In this document: piece by piece, positions 42,199-53,124 of the stretch
Position numbering within the stretch: position 1 is the first letter of the stretch
How the letters are laid out: each line of letters starts with the position of its first letter
Assembly (NCBI RefSeq): GCF_002879865.1
Contig: NZ_PNXY01000009.1
Location: forward strand, 185,829-249,828
Direction: 5' to 3'
Length of the DNA stretch: 64,000 nt
Source of the DNA: Paraburkholderia rhynchosiae
GTDB taxonomy: Bacteria > Pseudomonadota > Gammaproteobacteria > Burkholderiales > Burkholderiaceae
Notes under the pieces: model-generated
The model's input: the letters and a program-made list of their open reading frames with translations, nothing else
Told to the model about the DNA's origin: nothing
Database searches by the model: none
Program-made: the position numbers and the translations under genes

Positions 42199-43371
42199 AT
42201 GAACGCACACCATCAGACTTTTGATGCCGCCGTGATCGGCGGCGGGCTCGTCGGCAAGACCGCGGCGCTCGCGCTGACGCAAGGCGGACTGCGCGTGGCG
42301 CTGCTCGCGCAAGCTTGCGCGCCGCTGCCCGCCGGCGCTTCGTTCGACTCGCGGGTGTATGCGTTGTCGTCGAGTTCGCAGGCGCTGCTCGAGCGCTTGC
42401 GCGTCTGGCAGGCGCTCGATCTGTCGCGGCTCGGGCCGGTGTACGACATGCGCGTCTATGGCGACGCTCACGCCGAGCTGCATTTCTCCGCGTTTCAGGC
42501 TTCGGTGCCGCAACTGGCGTGGATCGTGGAGTCGTCGGTGATCGAAGGCGCGCTCGATGCAGCGCTGCGCTTTCAGCCGAATCTCACGTGGATCGACAGC
42601 CGCGCCCAGGCGCTCGATTTCACCGTCGATAGCGCCAGCGTCGGTCTCGCGAACGGCAACGTGCTCGCGGTTGATCTCGTCGTCGGCGCGGACGGCGCGC
42701 ATTCCTGGGTACGCGCGCAGATCGGCTCGAAGATGAACCGGCGCGATTACCGGCAGACCGGCGTGGTCGCGAACTTCAAGGCGGAAAAGCCGCACGGCGA
42801 GACCGCTTGTCAATGGTTCAAGGACGGCGAAATCATCGCGCTATTGCCGATGCCCGATGGCCACGTGTCGCTGGTCTGGTCGGCCCGCACCGAGCACGCC
42901 GAGCAACTAATTGCGCTCGATCCAGCCCAACTCGCCGCTGAAGTGGAACGCGTCACCGGCGGCCAGCTCGGCGGCCTCGACTGCGTGACGCCCGCGCAGG
43001 GTTTTCCGCTCGCGCTCCAAACCGTCGACCGGCTGGTCGCGCCGCGCGTCGCGCTGGTCGGCGACGCCGCCCATCTGATTCACCCGCTCGCGGGGCAGGG
43101 CATGAACCTCGGTTTGCGTGATGTCGCGGCGCTCGCCGATACGGTGGCAGGCAAGGAATCGTTCCGCGACCTCGGCGACATGGTGCTGCTGCGGCGCTAT
43201 GAACGCGCGCGTCGCGAAGATATCCGCGCGCTGATGATCGCCACCGACGGCCTGCAAAAACTGTTCTCCGTGCCTGGCCCGCTGGCAAAGATCGTGCGTA
43301 ATACCGGCATGGCTTTCGTCGGCGCGCAGCCGTTCATCAAGCGCTGGCTCGTCTCGGCAGCGCTGGGCTAA
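42199..43371 (+). CDS. UbiH/UbiF family FAD-dependent hydroxylase
   Basis: A 390-residue class A flavin monooxygenase for ubiquinone ring hydroxylation. FAD-binding GGGLVGKTAAL near residue 13, the DSRVYALSSSS motif of the Ubi group (about 50-60), VVGADGAHSWVR near 160 and GDAAHLIHPLAGQGMNLGLRD near 290. Acts at the inner membrane in ubiquinone synthesis. It is transcribed divergently from ychF. Which ring position it hydroxylates cannot be fixed from sequence alone. Confidence 0.93.
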   Translation: MNAHHQTFDAAVIGGGLVGKTAALALTQGGLRVALLAQACAPLPAGASFDSRVYALSSSSQALLERLRVWQALDLSRLGPVYDMRVYGDAHAELHFSAFQASVPQLAWIVESSVIEGALDAALRFQPNLTWIDSRAQALDFTVDSASVGLANGNVLAVDLVVGADGAHSWVRAQIGSKMNRRDYRQTGVVANFKAEKPHGETACQWFKDGEIIALLPMPDGHVSLVWSARTEHAEQLIALDPAQLAAEVERVTGGQLGGLDCVTPAQGFPLALQTVDRLVAPRVALVGDAAHLIHPLAGQGMNLGLRDVAALADTVAGKESFRDLGDMVLLRRYERARREDIRALMIATDGLQKLFSVPGPLAKIVRNTGMAFVGAQPFIKRWLVSAALG

Positions 43372-43522
43372 CAGCGGGCTGACGGGGGGCTCACAAGCGG
43401 CGCCGCATGCCGAAGCCGGTGAGACAGGTATCATGAACGTACGGATACCGTTCCCTTCTAACCGGAAACGTCACCACAATGCCCAATACGCGCTCAACGC
43501 GCGATTGAACCAGGAATTCAGC

Positions 43523-44248
43523 ATGACAAAAATCTTCCGCATGGCGGCCGCCGTGCTCGCGATCGCCGCCGTCACGATCGGCTGCTCCGCGCAGGCCGAC
43601 CAGACCACCGACAAACTCAAGGCCACACTGCAAACGCGGCTCGCCGACGTGACGATCAAGAGCGTGACGAAATCGCCGATCGCCGGGCTTTACGAGGTGA
43701 ACCTCGGCAGCCAGATCGTTTATAGCGACGCGAACGGCGACTATCTGCTGCTCGGCGACATGGTCGACGCGAAAAGCCGCAAGAATCTGACCGAAGCGCG
43801 TCTGTCGGAAACGAATCGTATCGATTTCGCGAGCCTGCCGTTTGCGAACGCGGTCAAGGTCGTGAAGGGCAACGGCTCGCGCAAGATTGCAGTGTTCTCC
43901 GATCCGAACTGCCCGTATTGCAAGCAACTCGAAACCTCGCTGAAGTCGATCGACAACGTGACGGTTTACACCTTCCTGTACCCGGTTTTGTCGCCGGACT
44001 CGACCGCCAAGTCGAAGTCGATCTGGTGCTCGACGGATCGCGCAAAAGCCTGGGAGTCGTGGATGCAGGACCATCAGGCGCCCACCGCCGCCGGCACCTG
44101 CGACACCGCCGCAATCGACAGGAATCTCGCGCTCGGCCACGCAATGAACGTCGAGGGCACGCCGACCGTGTTCCTCGCCGACGGCCGCCGCCTGCCGGGC
44201 GCCGTGCCGGCTGATCGGCTCGACAAGGAAATGGCCGCGGTGCACTGA
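43523..44248 (+). CDS. dsbC: Thiol:disulfide isomerase DsbC
   Basis: A 241-residue periplasmic disulfide isomerase. Start MTKIFRM at 43523 gives a signal peptide (AAAVLAIAAVTIG, cleavage about SAQA-D) with AGGAA upstream. N-terminal dimerisation domain up to about residue 85, then a thioredoxin domain with SDPNCPYCKQLE carrying the CxxC pair and the cis-Pro in GTPTVFLADGRRLPG. Followed by a strong terminator. Confidence 0.93.
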   Translation: MTKIFRMAAAVLAIAAVTIGCSAQADQTTDKLKATLQTRLADVTIKSVTKSPIAGLYEVNLGSQIVYSDANGDYLLLGDMVDAKSRKNLTEARLSETNRIDFASLPFANAVKVVKGNGSRKIAVFSDPNCPYCKQLETSLKSIDNVTVYTFLYPVLSPDSTAKSKSIWCSTDRAKAWESWMQDHQAPTAAGTCDTAAIDRNLALGHAMNVEGTPTVFLADGRRLPGAVPADRLDKEMAAVH

Positions 44249-44270
44249 GCGCACGCTGAACATCCGAAAA

Positions 44271-44296
44271 AGGAGGCGCGAAAGGCGCCTCCTTTC
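44271..44296 (+). terminator. Terminator after dsbC
   Basis: AGGAGGCGC and GCGCCTCCT form a perfect 9-bp stem with a 5-base loop, followed by TT. Confidence 0.7.
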
Positions 44297-44345
44297 GCAT
44301 CAAGCTCCCACACATCCACGCCTGAAAAAATCCAAATCGCCGCCG

Positions 44346-46136
44346 ATGAAGCCGATCCGCTACACCATCGTTCCAAAGCAACCCGCCGCCCATCTGTTCG
44401 AAGTCACCGTAACCGTCGCCGATCCGGATCCGGCCGGCCAGCGTTTCATGCTGCCGGTGTGGATTCCGGGCAGCTACATGGTGCGCGAGTTCGCGCGCAA
44501 CATCGTCACGCTGCGCGCCTTCAACGATGCGGGCCGCAAGGTGCGTGTCGAGAAAACCGACAAGCACACGTGGCACGCGGCACCGGTGAAAGGCGCGCTG
44601 ACGCTGCGCTACGAGGTGTATGCGTGGGATCTGTCGGTGCGCGCGGCGCATCTGGACGACACCACGGGCTTTTTCAACGGCACTAGCGTGTTCCTGTCGC
44701 CGCTCGGTCATGAGAAAGCTCAATGCTTGGTCGATATCCAGAAGCCGGAGGGCGCGGCCTATCGCAACTGGCGTGTCGCGACTGCGCTGCCGGAAGCGCG
44801 CGGCGCGAAGCGCTACAGCTTCGGCGAATACAACGCGCAGAACTACGATGACCTGATCGATCATCCGGTGACGCTCGGCCAATTTGAATTGGCGACGTTT
44901 AACGCGCACGGCGTGCCGCACGACGTCGTGATCGCGGGGCGCGTGATTGGGCTGGACATGGCGCGGCTTTGCGCGGACCTGAAGCGCATCTGCGAAGCGC
45001 AGATCGCGCTGTTCGAGCCGAAGTCGAAAAAAGCGCCCGTGGATCGCTACGTGTTCATGACGCAAGCCGTCGCAGATGGTTATGGCGGCCTTGAGCATCG
45101 CGCTTCGACGGCGCTGATCTGCAATCGCGGCGATCTACCGGTGCAGGGCCGCGACGCGCTCACCGAAGGCTATCGGACCTATCTCGGCCTATGCAGTCAC
45201 GAATACTTCCACACCTGGAACGTGAAGCGCATCAAGCCGGCGGTGTTCGCGCCGTATGACCTCCGCGTCGAAAACTACACGTCGCTGCTGTGGCTGTTCG
45301 AAGGCTTCACTTCCTACTACGACGACCTGATTCTCGTGCGCAGCGGCCTGATTTCCACCGACGATTATCTCGGCATGCTCGGCAAGGTGATCGGCGGCGT
45401 GAAGCGCGGCAGCGGCCGTCTGAAACAGACCGTCGCCGAAAGCTCGTTCGACGCGTGGGTCAAATATTATCGGCAGGACGAGAATGCGCCGAACGCGATC
45501 GTCAGCTACTACACGAAAGGCTCGCTCGTCGCACTCACGTTCGACCTGGCCATTCGCGCGCAAACCGGCAACCGCAAATCGCTCGATGATGTGATGCGTC
45601 TGCTGTGGCAGCGCTTTGGCCGCGACTTCTATCGCGGCAAGCCGGTCGGCGTCGATGAGAGCGAGATCGAGGCACTGTTTGAGCAGGCGACCGGCGTGCA
45701 ACTGGGCGAACTGTTCGCGCAAGCGGTGCACGGCACGCGCGACCTGCCGCTCGAAACGCTGCTCGAACCGTTTGGCGTGTCAATCGCGCCGGAGCTCGAC
45801 AAGAACGGCAAACCGTCGCTCGGCGCGCGCGTGCGCGGCGGCGCGGAGTGCACGCTCGCGGCGGTCCACGAGGGCAGCGCCGCGCAGAAAGCCGGGCTCT
45901 CGGCCGGCGACGTGCTGATTGCGCTCGACGGCCTGCGCGTGACGGGCTCGAATCTCGACGCGCTGCTCGCGCGCTATCAGCCGGGCGCCAAGGCGGAAGT
46001 CCACGCATTCCGCCGGGACGAACTGCGCACCGCGCAAATCAAGCTGGACGGGCCCGAGGTGTCGCGCTACAAGCTCACCATCGACGACAAGCGGCCGGCC
46101 GCGCGCAAGGCGCGCGAGCGCTGGCTGACAAGCTGA
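44346..46136 (+). CDS. M61 family metallopeptidase with PDZ domain
   Basis: A 596-residue glycyl aminopeptidase-like enzyme. N-terminal beta domain (RYTIVPKQPAAHLFEVTVTV), peptidase core with SHEYFHTWNVKRIKP near residue 280-295 carrying HExxH, the distal Glu in LLWLFEGFTSYYDD, and a C-terminal PDZ domain (GAECTLAAVHEGSAAQKAGL). No signal peptide is visible, so a cytosolic location is likely. Usual length for the family. Confidence 0.93.
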   Translation: MKPIRYTIVPKQPAAHLFEVTVTVADPDPAGQRFMLPVWIPGSYMVREFARNIVTLRAFNDAGRKVRVEKTDKHTWHAAPVKGALTLRYEVYAWDLSVRAAHLDDTTGFFNGTSVFLSPLGHEKAQCLVDIQKPEGAAYRNWRVATALPEARGAKRYSFGEYNAQNYDDLIDHPVTLGQFELATFNAHGVPHDVVIAGRVIGLDMARLCADLKRICEAQIALFEPKSKKAPVDRYVFMTQAVADGYGGLEHRASTALICNRGDLPVQGRDALTEGYRTYLGLCSHEYFHTWNVKRIKPAVFAPYDLRVENYTSLLWLFEGFTSYYDDLILVRSGLISTDDYLGMLGKVIGGVKRGSGRLKQTVAESSFDAWVKYYRQDENAPNAIVSYYTKGSLVALTFDLAIRAQTGNRKSLDDVMRLLWQRFGRDFYRGKPVGVDESEIEALFEQATGVQLGELFAQAVHGTRDLPLETLLEPFGVSIAPELDKNGKPSLGARVRGGAECTLAAVHEGSAAQKAGLSAGDVLIALDGLRVTGSNLDALLARYQPGAKAEVHAFRRDELRTAQIKLDGPEVSRYKLTIDDKRPAARKARERWLTS

Positions 46137-46290
46137 TCGTAATCCCGGCTGACGTCAATTGACGTTGCGAAGCGGCGGATTGTTCTACCAGTGCAACAAT
46201 CCGTCGCTGCGGGATGGCTTTTTCCCGGCTCGGTAAAAAACCACAATGGCTCCACTCGCGCAACACAGCGCGCCCCTACTGGAGTCAACC

Positions 46291-46887
46291 ATGACCACGA
46301 TCCTGCAAATCAACTCGGCAGCCCGCTCGCAAGGCGCGAACTCGACGCTGCTCGTCAACGAGCTGACCGAAAAGCTGCAACAGTCGAATCCGGGCGCGCA
46401 AGTCGTCGTCCGTAACCTGCAAGCCGAACCGCTGCCGCACCTGGACGACGCCGTTCTCGGCGCCTTCTTCACGCCGGCTGACCAGCGCACCGCCGAGCAA
46501 GCTGCGATTGCCGCACGCAGCGAAGCGCTGATCGCCGAACTGCAAGCCGCCGACATCATCGTGATCGGCGCGCCGATGTACAACTTCGGCATCTCGTCGC
46601 AGCTCAAGACGTATTTCGACTTCCTCGCGCGCGCCGGCATCACGTTCCGCTACACGGCGAATGGTCCGGAAGGTCTCGTGACGGGCAAGAAGGTCTACGT
46701 CGTGTCAGCACGCGGCGGCAAGTATCTCGGCACGCCGAACGACAGCCAGACGCCGTATCTGAAGAGCTTCCTGGGCTTCCTCGGCATGACCGATGTGAGC
46801 TTCATCTACGCCGAAGGCCTGAATATGGGCCCGGACGCGGCAAGCGCCGCGCTGGCCGCCGCGCGCGAAGCGATCGCGGCTGCTTGA
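46291..46887 (+). CDS. azoR: FMN-dependent NADH-azoreductase
   Basis: A 198-residue flavodoxin-fold quinone/azo reductase. Start [19 protein letters not shown] at 46291 behind TGGAG; the opening strand plus phosphate-binding loop are characteristic. [18 protein letters not shown] contacts FMN, and SARGGKYLG precedes the C-terminal region. Reduces quinones and azo dyes by two electrons, protecting against thiol stress. Followed by a terminator and a hexanucleotide repeat. Confidence 0.93.
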   Translation: MTTILQINSAARSQGANSTLLVNELTEKLQQSNPGAQVVVRNLQAEPLPHLDDAVLGAFFTPADQRTAEQAAIAARSEALIAELQAADIIVIGAPMYNFGISSQLKTYFDFLARAGITFRYTANGPEGLVTGKKVYVVSARGGKYLGTPNDSQTPYLKSFLGFLGMTDVSFIYAEGLNMGPDAASAALAAAREAIAAA

Positions 46888-46991
46888 TTTGGCTGTACCG
46901 CTTGCATGGCGCGTCTTCCTGCGAGTTGCCGTGTAAAGCGTTGGACGCAGTGACGAATGGTGCGGGGAAGCATCGCAAGCGCTGCATATTG

Positions 46992-47026
46992 AAAACGCCA
47001 CGGGCTTTGAGCCGCGTGGCGTTTTT
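46992..47026 (+). terminator. Terminator between azoR and ung
   Basis: AAAACGCCACG and CGTGGCGTTTTT form a strong stem with the loop GGCTTTGAGCCG (itself able to pair), with T run on the plus strand and A run on the other side, so it may serve both converging genes. Confidence 0.75.
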
Positions 47027-47033
47027 ATCTTGT

Positions 47034-47141
47034 GCGACTGCGATTGCGACTGCGAATGCGACTGCGAATGCGAATGCGACTGCGACTGCGACTGCGACTG
47101 CGACTGCGACTGCGACTGCGACTGCGATTGCGATTGCGATT
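47034..47141 (+). repeat. Hexanucleotide tandem repeat, 18 units of GCGANT
   Basis: Eighteen consecutive 6-bp units: mainly GCGACT (twelve), with GCGATT (four in total, three at the end) and GCGAAT interspersed. It lies between the azoR terminator and the ung stop codon. No coding sequence seems to cross it. Likely hypervariable in length between strains. Confidence 0.9.
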
Positions 47142-47178
47142 GCTTTGCGCTTACTCAGGTGCGCGGATATGACCGCCG

Positions 47179-48012
47179 TTACGCAAGCATTTGCGCGTCG
47201 TCAGGCAGACGCCAGTCGATCGGTTCGCGACCGTGCTTCACCAGATACTCGTTCGCCTTCGCAAAATGCCCGCAGCCGAGAAAGCCGCGATGCGCCGACA
47301 ACGGTGACGGATGCGGCGCCTCCAGAACGTAATGTGACTTGCCACCGAGCAGCGCGCGCTTCGCTTGCGCATGCGCGCCCCACAGCATGAACACGAGACC
47401 GTCGTGGCGCATCGCCAGTTCGTGGATCAGCGTGTCCGTGCACTTTTCCCAGCCGCGTTTGGCGTGACTGGCCGCTGAATCGCGCTCGACGGTCAGCACC
47501 GTGTTCAACAGCAGCACGCCTTGCTTCGCCCATGTGTCGAGGCAGCCGTGACGTGGCGGCTCGTAGCCGAGACTCGCCGCGATTTCCTTGAAGATGTTGC
47601 GCAGCGACGGCGGAGTGCGGACATTCGGCGCCACGGAAAACGCGAGTCCGTGAGCTTGCGGCGTGCCGCGGTCTTCGCCGTGATAAGGGTCCTGGCCGAG
47701 GATCACGACCTTCACGTCGTCGGGACTCGTAAGCCGCAGCGCCCGGAATACATCGGTGGGATAGACCGTTTTACCGGCCGCGCGCTCCCCGTCGACAAAA
47801 CGGCAGAGCGGCGCGTACGCGTCGCTTTCAATGAAAGGCTTCAGGTGCGCACGCCATGCTGCGGGCAACGCAGCGAACTGCGCTTCGAGCGTGGGTGGCG
47901 TGCCGTTGGTTTCTGGCTGCGGCTGGGCGGACGTGGCGCTGGCAGGCGCGGCGGCGTCGCCGAATAACGATGCCTGGGACGGCGCGGAGCGGGTACGAGA
48001 TGCAGAAGTCAT
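47179..48012 (-). CDS. ung: Uracil-DNA glycosylase
   Basis: A 277-residue family 1 UDG removing uracil from DNA. Motif GQDPYHG with catalytic Asp near residue 100, LLNTVLTVE, and [11 protein letters not shown] with the catalytic His. An N-terminal extension of about 50 residues, rich in Ala, Ser and Pro, precedes the domain, as is common in Burkholderia. Start at 48012 (MTSAS) is chosen over 48033. Confidence 0.95.
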   Translation of the reverse strand: MTSASRTRSAPSQASLFGDAAAPASATSAQPQPETNGTPPTLEAQFAALPAAWRAHLKPFIESDAYAPLCRFVDGERAAGKTVYPTDVFRALRLTSPDDVKVVILGQDPYHGEDRGTPQAHGLAFSVAPNVRTPPSLRNIFKEIAASLGYEPPRHGCLDTWAKQGVLLLNTVLTVERDSAASHAKRGWEKCTDTLIHELAMRHDGLVFMLWGAHAQAKRALLGGKSHYVLEAPHPSPLSAHRGFLGCGHFAKANEYLVKHGREPIDWRLPDDAQMLA

Positions 48013-48097
48013 GGCGCAGAAGTGTCGCAGCAAATGCGGTGTTACTCAAGGTGAGGCGGCGGCAGGTCCGCATGGAACGCGTGGATGCCAAGCTCCG

Positions 48098-48724
48098 TCA
48101 GCCGACCCGCAATTGATACCCGCGTTGCGCTTTGCTGATGTTCTCCGGAGCAAGGCCGGCGATCTGCTTGCCGAGTTCGGTCGATAGCGCGTGCAGCGCC
48201 GCTTCGTCGCCGGACTTCAGTTCGAGCTCGATCTCCGAAATTGGCGCACGGCGCAGTTCGCTGTTCACCTCGGCGAGCACATTGCCCTGGTCGATCGCCG
48301 CTTCGACTTCCGAACCGTCGACATTCACATGCCACAGCGTGCGCCTGAAGTCGGTGCGAAACAGTTCGATTAATCGCGGCGCCGCTTCACGCAGTGCTTG
48401 GGCGGCCGTGGGCTCGTCGCATTCGCGCAGCAACGCGTCAATTTCGAGTGCCTCTCCCGCGACGGGCATTTCCCATTCGTGACGGCTGTGCAAACCATTG
48501 GTCGCGCTGCCCACTGTCTTGAACGTTTGCAGCCAGCCATCCGGCGTATGACGCAAACGCAGCGCGCTTTTTGAAGCTGCCAGCGAAAGTTGCGGCGTAT
48601 CGAAGTAGATGTTCGACAGCTTGATCGCGCGGCCGGCGTCGCCGGTGCGCGCAGCGAACCACTGCGTAGCTGCCTTCACTTGCGTGGCCGGCAGCAGCAA
48701 CTTGATCTCGCGTTCCATGCCCAT
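48098..48724 (-). CDS. CYTH-domain inorganic triphosphatase-like protein
   Basis: A 208-residue protein starting MGMEREIKLLLP with the ExExK motif of the CYTH tunnel fold, then YFDTPQLSLAASKSALRLRH and KTVGSATNGLHSRHEWE with the basic and acidic tunnel residues. Related to the N-terminal domain of E. coli YgiF, a tripolyphosphatase, but without the CHAD domain. Located between ung and trpC. Confidence 0.9.
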   Translation of the reverse strand: MGMEREIKLLLPATQVKAATQWFAARTGDAGRAIKLSNIYFDTPQLSLAASKSALRLRHTPDGWLQTFKTVGSATNGLHSRHEWEMPVAGEALEIDALLRECDEPTAAQALREAAPRLIELFRTDFRRTLWHVNVDGSEVEAAIDQGNVLAEVNSELRRAPISEIELELKSGDEAALHALSTELGKQIAGLAPENISKAQRGYQLRVG

Positions 48725-48768
48725 GATGTGTTCCCGCTATCTGTTCCAATACGCGCGACGACGCGTCT

Positions 48769-49566
48769 TCACGCCGCGCCAGGAAAAAACATGCGTGCAA
48801 GTTCCACACCTGGCTCTTCGGCGCGCATGAACGCCTCGCCGACGAGGAACGTATGCACGCCCATCTCGCGCAGCCGCTCGACGTCGGCGCGGGAAAGAAT
48901 GCCCGATTCCGTCACGACGATGCGGTCGTCGGGAATCGATTCGAGCATGCCGATGGTCGTCTCGATCGACGTCTCGAACGTGCGCAGATTGCGATTGTTG
49001 ATGCCAATCAGCGGCGTCTTCAGCGTGAGCGCCTGCATCAGTTCGTCGCTGTCGTGCACTTCAACCAGCACCGCGAGACCGAGCGAGTGCGCAAGCGCTT
49101 CGAGGTCCTGCATCTGCGAGGTTTCAAGCGCGGCGGCTATCAGCAGGATCGCGTCGGCGCCCATCGCGCGGGCTTCGACAATCTGATACGGATCGACAAT
49201 GAAGTCCTTGCGCAGTACCGGCAGCTCGCACGCGGCGCGCGCCTGTTCGAGATACGCGACGCTGCCCTGGAAGAACTGCACGTCAGTGAGCACGGACAGG
49301 CAAGCCGCGCCGTGCTTTTCGTACGAACGCGCGATCTCGTCGGGAACGAAGTTTTCGCGCAGCACGCCTTTCGACGGACTCGCTTTCTTCACTTCGGCGA
49401 TCACCGCGGCGAGACCCGCCACGTGTTTCGCGCGCAATGCGCCGACGAAATCGCGAATGTCGCGCGACGACGCTTCGAGACGCAGCTCTTCGAGCGGCGC
49501 GCTTTGTTCGGCGGCGCGGACTTCTTCGCGTTTGACCGCGATGATACGGTCGAGGATGTCGCTCAT
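48769..49566 (-). CDS. trpC: Indole-3-glycerol phosphate synthase
   Basis: A 265-residue TIM barrel converting CdRP to indole-3-glycerol phosphate. [14 protein letters not shown] has the catalytic Lys, [12 protein letters not shown] and [14 protein letters not shown] carry the second Lys, and [21 protein letters not shown] follow in order. Last gene of the trpE-G-D-C cluster; 30 bases after trpD. Confidence 0.96.
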   Translation of the reverse strand: MSDILDRIIAVKREEVRAAEQSAPLEELRLEASSRDIRDFVGALRAKHVAGLAAVIAEVKKASPSKGVLRENFVPDEIARSYEKHGAACLSVLTDVQFFQGSVAYLEQARAACELPVLRKDFIVDPYQIVEARAMGADAILLIAAALETSQMQDLEALAHSLGLAVLVEVHDSDELMQALTLKTPLIGINNRNLRTFETSIETTIGMLESIPDDRIVVTESGILSRADVERLREMGVHTFLVGEAFMRAEEPGVELARMFFPGAA

Positions 49567-49596
49567 GGGTGTCTCGCTACGTTGGATTGCTACTGA

Positions 49597-50640
49597 TCAC
49601 TGCTTGAATTGCTGCTTGAATTGCTGCGTGAAGCGAATGAGCTCGTCGACTTTCGCGCGAGCCTTGCCGCTTGCGATCGCTTCGCGTGCAAGCTGAATGC
49701 CGTCCGCAATCGACGACGCGACGTTCGCCGAATACAACGCCGTGCCCGCGTTCAGCGTGACGATCTCGCGGGCGACGCCCGGCTTGTTGTCGAGCGCTTC
49801 GAGCAGCATCGCTTTCGACTCCGTGGCGTTCGCCACTTTCAACGTGCGGTTCGAAACCATCTGCATGCCGAAATCTTCCGGATGAATCTCGTACTCGTGG
49901 ACCTCGCCGTCGCGCAGTTCGCCCACTTGCGTGGCCGCGCCGAGCGAGACCTCGTCCATGCCGTCCATACCGTACACCACGAGCACGTGCTTTGCGCCAA
50001 GGCGCTGCATCACGCGAACCTGAATGCCGACCAGGTCCGCATGGAACACGCCCATCAGTTGATTGGGCGCGCCGGCGGGGTTCGTCAACGGCCCGAGAAT
50101 GTTGAAGATGGTTCGCACGCCGAGTTCGCGGCGCACCGGCGCAATGTTCTTCATGGCCGGATGATGATTCGGCGCGAACATGAAACCCATGCCGGTTTCG
50201 GCAATCGACGCCGCGACTTGTTCCGGCTGCAAGTCGATATTTACGCCGAGCGCTTCGAGCACGTCTGCGCTACCCGACTTGCTCGACACGCCACGATTGC
50301 CGTGCTTCGCGACTTTCGCGCCGGCCGCGGCCGACGCGAACATCGTCGCGGTGGAGATGTTGAAGGTGTGGGAACCGTCGCCGCCGGTGCCGACGATATC
50401 GACGAAGTTCGAGTTGTCCTGCACCTCGACGTGCCGGGCAAATTCACGCATCACCGTGGCGGCGGCGGTGATTTCGCCGATCGTCTCTTTCTTGACGCGC
50501 AAGCCTGTGATGATCGCGGCCGACATGACGGGCGACAGTTCGCCGCGCATGATGAGTCGCATCAGATGCAACATTTCGTCGTGGAAAATCTCGCGGTGCT
50601 CAATGGTCCGTTGCAGCGCTTCCTGCGGCGTGATTGTCAT
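49597..50640 (-). CDS. trpD: Anthranilate phosphoribosyltransferase
   Basis: A 347-residue enzyme joining anthranilate to [18 protein letters not shown] near residue 85 and the [15 protein letters not shown] segment are the PRPP and anthranilate sites. Start MTITPQ (50640) follows the conserved N-terminus of Burkholderia; an in-frame ATG at 50658 overlaps the trpG stop as ATGA. The C-terminus ends with a short duplicated motif (QQFKQQFKQ). Confidence 0.95.
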   Translation of the reverse strand: MTITPQEALQRTIEHREIFHDEMLHLMRLIMRGELSPVMSAAIITGLRVKKETIGEITAAATVMREFARHVEVQDNSNFVDIVGTGGDGSHTFNISTATMFASAAAGAKVAKHGNRGVSSKSGSADVLEALGVNIDLQPEQVAASIAETGMGFMFAPNHHPAMKNIAPVRRELGVRTIFNILGPLTNPAGAPNQLMGVFHADLVGIQVRVMQRLGAKHVLVVYGMDGMDEVSLGAATQVGELRDGEVHEYEIHPEDFGMQMVSNRTLKVANATESKAMLLEALDNKPGVAREIVTLNAGTALYSANVASSIADGIQLAREAIASGKARAKVDELIRFTQQFKQQFKQ

Positions 50641-50657
50641 GATGTTGTCTCGCTTCA

Positions 50658-51251
<594 letters not shown>

Positions 51252-51264
51252 GGTGTGTCTCCGG

Positions 51265-52758
51265 TCAGAAGTCGCTATCGAGGCCGTCTTGAACCTGCTC
51301 GGCCGCACGCAACACGGCGCGCGCCTTGTTCTCGGTCTCTTGCCATTCGGATTCCGGCACTGAATCCGCGACGACACCTGCCGCCGCCTGCACATACAGA
51401 TTGCCGTTCGCGATCACGCCGGTGCGGATCGTGATCGCCAGATCCATCTCGCCGGTGAACGACAGATAGCCGACTGCGCCGCCGTACAGGCCGCGTTTGA
51501 CGGGTTCGAGTTCGTCGATCAGCTCCATCGCGCGAACCTTCGGCGCGCCCGACAGCGTGCCGGCCGGGAACGTGGCGCGCAGCACGTCGAAATTGGTCGT
51601 GCCGGGCTTGAGCTTGCCTTCGACCGAACTCACTATGTGTTGCACGTGCGAGTATTTTTCGATCACCATTTTGTCGGTCACGACCACCGAGCCGATCTGC
51701 GCGATACGGCCCACGTCGTTGCGCGCGAGGTCGATCAGCATCACGTGTTCGGCGACTTCTTTCGGATCATTCAGCAGTTCAGTCGCGAGTTCCGCGTCGC
51801 GTTCCGGCGTGTTGCCGCGCGGACGCGTGCCGGCGAGCGGACGAATCGTAACGATGCGATCCTCGCCGCGCTTTTCCTGACGCACCAGAATTTCCGGCGA
51901 TGCGCCGACCACGTGGAATTCGCCGAAGTTGTAGTAATACATATACGGCGACGGATTCAGTGAGCGCAACGCGCGATACAGCGACAGCGGATTGTCGCGG
52001 TACGGCTTCGTCAGACGCTGGCCGACCTGCACCTGCATCAGTTCGCCCGCGGCGATGTATTCCTTCGCCTTGCGCACGGCGGCCAGATAGTCGTCTTTCC
52101 CAAACTCGCGGTACGTCTCGGTGCGCACGCTCGCCGACGTCACCGGCGGTTCGACCGTCGCACGCAAACGCTGACGCAGTTCGCGCAGACGCTGCTTCGC
52201 CTTCGTATAGGCCTCCGGCTGCGTGGCATCGGCGTAGATCACCAGGTACAGCTTGCCCGCGAGGTTATCGATCACAGCGACCTCTTCGGTCAGCAGCAAC
52301 TGGATGTCCGGCAGATTCAGATCATCTTTCGGCGCGGTGTGCGCGAGCTTTTTCTCGATGTAGCGCACCGCGTCATAACCGAAATAACCGGCAAGGCCGC
52401 CAGCGAAACGCGGCAAGCCCGGACGTTGCGCGACCTTGAAACGGCTCTGGAATTGCTGGATGAATTCGAGCGGATCGCCCTCGTGCGTCTCGACAACCTT
52501 GCCGTCGCGCACCACTTCCGAGACGCCGTTGCGAGTACGCAGCAACGTGCGCGCCGGCAGTCCGATGAACGAATAGCGGCCAAAGCGCTCGCCACCCACC
52601 ACCGACTCCAGCAGGAACGAGTTGGCGCCGTTGCGCTCGGTCTGCGCGAGCTTCAGGTACAGGGAGAGCGGCGTTTCCAGGTCGGCGAGCGCTTCGGCGA
52701 TCAGCGGAATACGGTTGAAACCCTCGTTGGCGAGGGACTGGAATTCGAGTTCGGTCAT
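51265..52758 (-). CDS. trpE: Anthranilate synthase component I
   Basis: A 497-residue chorismate-using enzyme. N-terminal LLES-type tryptophan-binding segment is visible as [19 protein letters not shown]-terminal catalytic motifs include [30 protein letters not shown] and [19 protein letters not shown]. Start MTELEFQ at 52758. First gene of the trp cluster. The upstream 366 bases show no Trp-rich leader peptide. Confidence 0.96.
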   Translation of the reverse strand: MTELEFQSLANEGFNRIPLIAEALADLETPLSLYLKLAQTERNGANSFLLESVVGGERFGRYSFIGLPARTLLRTRNGVSEVVRDGKVVETHEGDPLEFIQQFQSRFKVAQRPGLPRFAGGLAGYFGYDAVRYIEKKLAHTAPKDDLNLPDIQLLLTEEVAVIDNLAGKLYLVIYADATQPEAYTKAKQRLRELRQRLRATVEPPVTSASVRTETYREFGKDDYLAAVRKAKEYIAAGELMQVQVGQRLTKPYRDNPLSLYRALRSLNPSPYMYYYNFGEFHVVGASPEILVRQEKRGEDRIVTIRPLAGTRPRGNTPERDAELATELLNDPKEVAEHVMLIDLARNDVGRIAQIGSVVVTDKMVIEKYSHVQHIVSSVEGKLKPGTTNFDVLRATFPAGTLSGAPKVRAMELIDELEPVKRGLYGGAVGYLSFTGEMDLAITIRTGVIANGNLYVQAAAGVVADSVPESEWQETENKARAVLRAAEQVQDGLDSDF

Positions 52759-53124
52759 GTTCCGATCCTGTTCGTAGGTCCGACGGCAGCGTGCGTCGGA
52801 CAAAGCGGGGCATTGCGCGGCCGGTCAGCCGTTCGTTCGATTTTTTCGATGATGAACCGACCGGCGCGATTTTCCCATCGACGCAAGCACGGAGTGTCAA
52901 CGCACCAGTGTACTTTGCGGGTACACGCAGGCGGAATCAACCGATGCAGCGAAACATGACGATGGAAAACGCGTAAGCGCAGCGAAGTAAAAAACGGTTG
53001 CCGAAGACGAGCTTCAGCGTACCTCAGGCGAGGTTAGCGCGACCAGCGACGCCAGGGCCAGGCTCCCCGGTCGATGCTAATCAGACTCCGTTTTTTATTC
53101 AGAAACATGAGGATGAGGGACTTT
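52759..53124. other. trpE upstream region, no gene seen
   Basis: 366 bases between gph and trpE. Small open frames are present on both strands but none has a good start or family resemblance. I see no run of Trp codons and no clear terminator/antiterminator pair, so classic trp attenuation is not supported here. It should hold the trpE promoter. Confidence 0.5.

Noticed and set aside
43854..45098. Long open frame of 414 codons on the minus strand
   Set aside because: It is the antisense shadow of dsbC and the M61 peptidase in high-GC sequence, low in complexity (many Arg/His), with no start signal or family resemblance.
46884..47390. Frames made of Ala-Thr or Cys-Asp repeats
   Set aside because: They are translations of the hexanucleotide array and run past a strong terminator into ung antisense.
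52759..53124. trp leader peptide/attenuator
   Set aside because: No tandem Trp codons and no terminator/antiterminator pair could be drawn.
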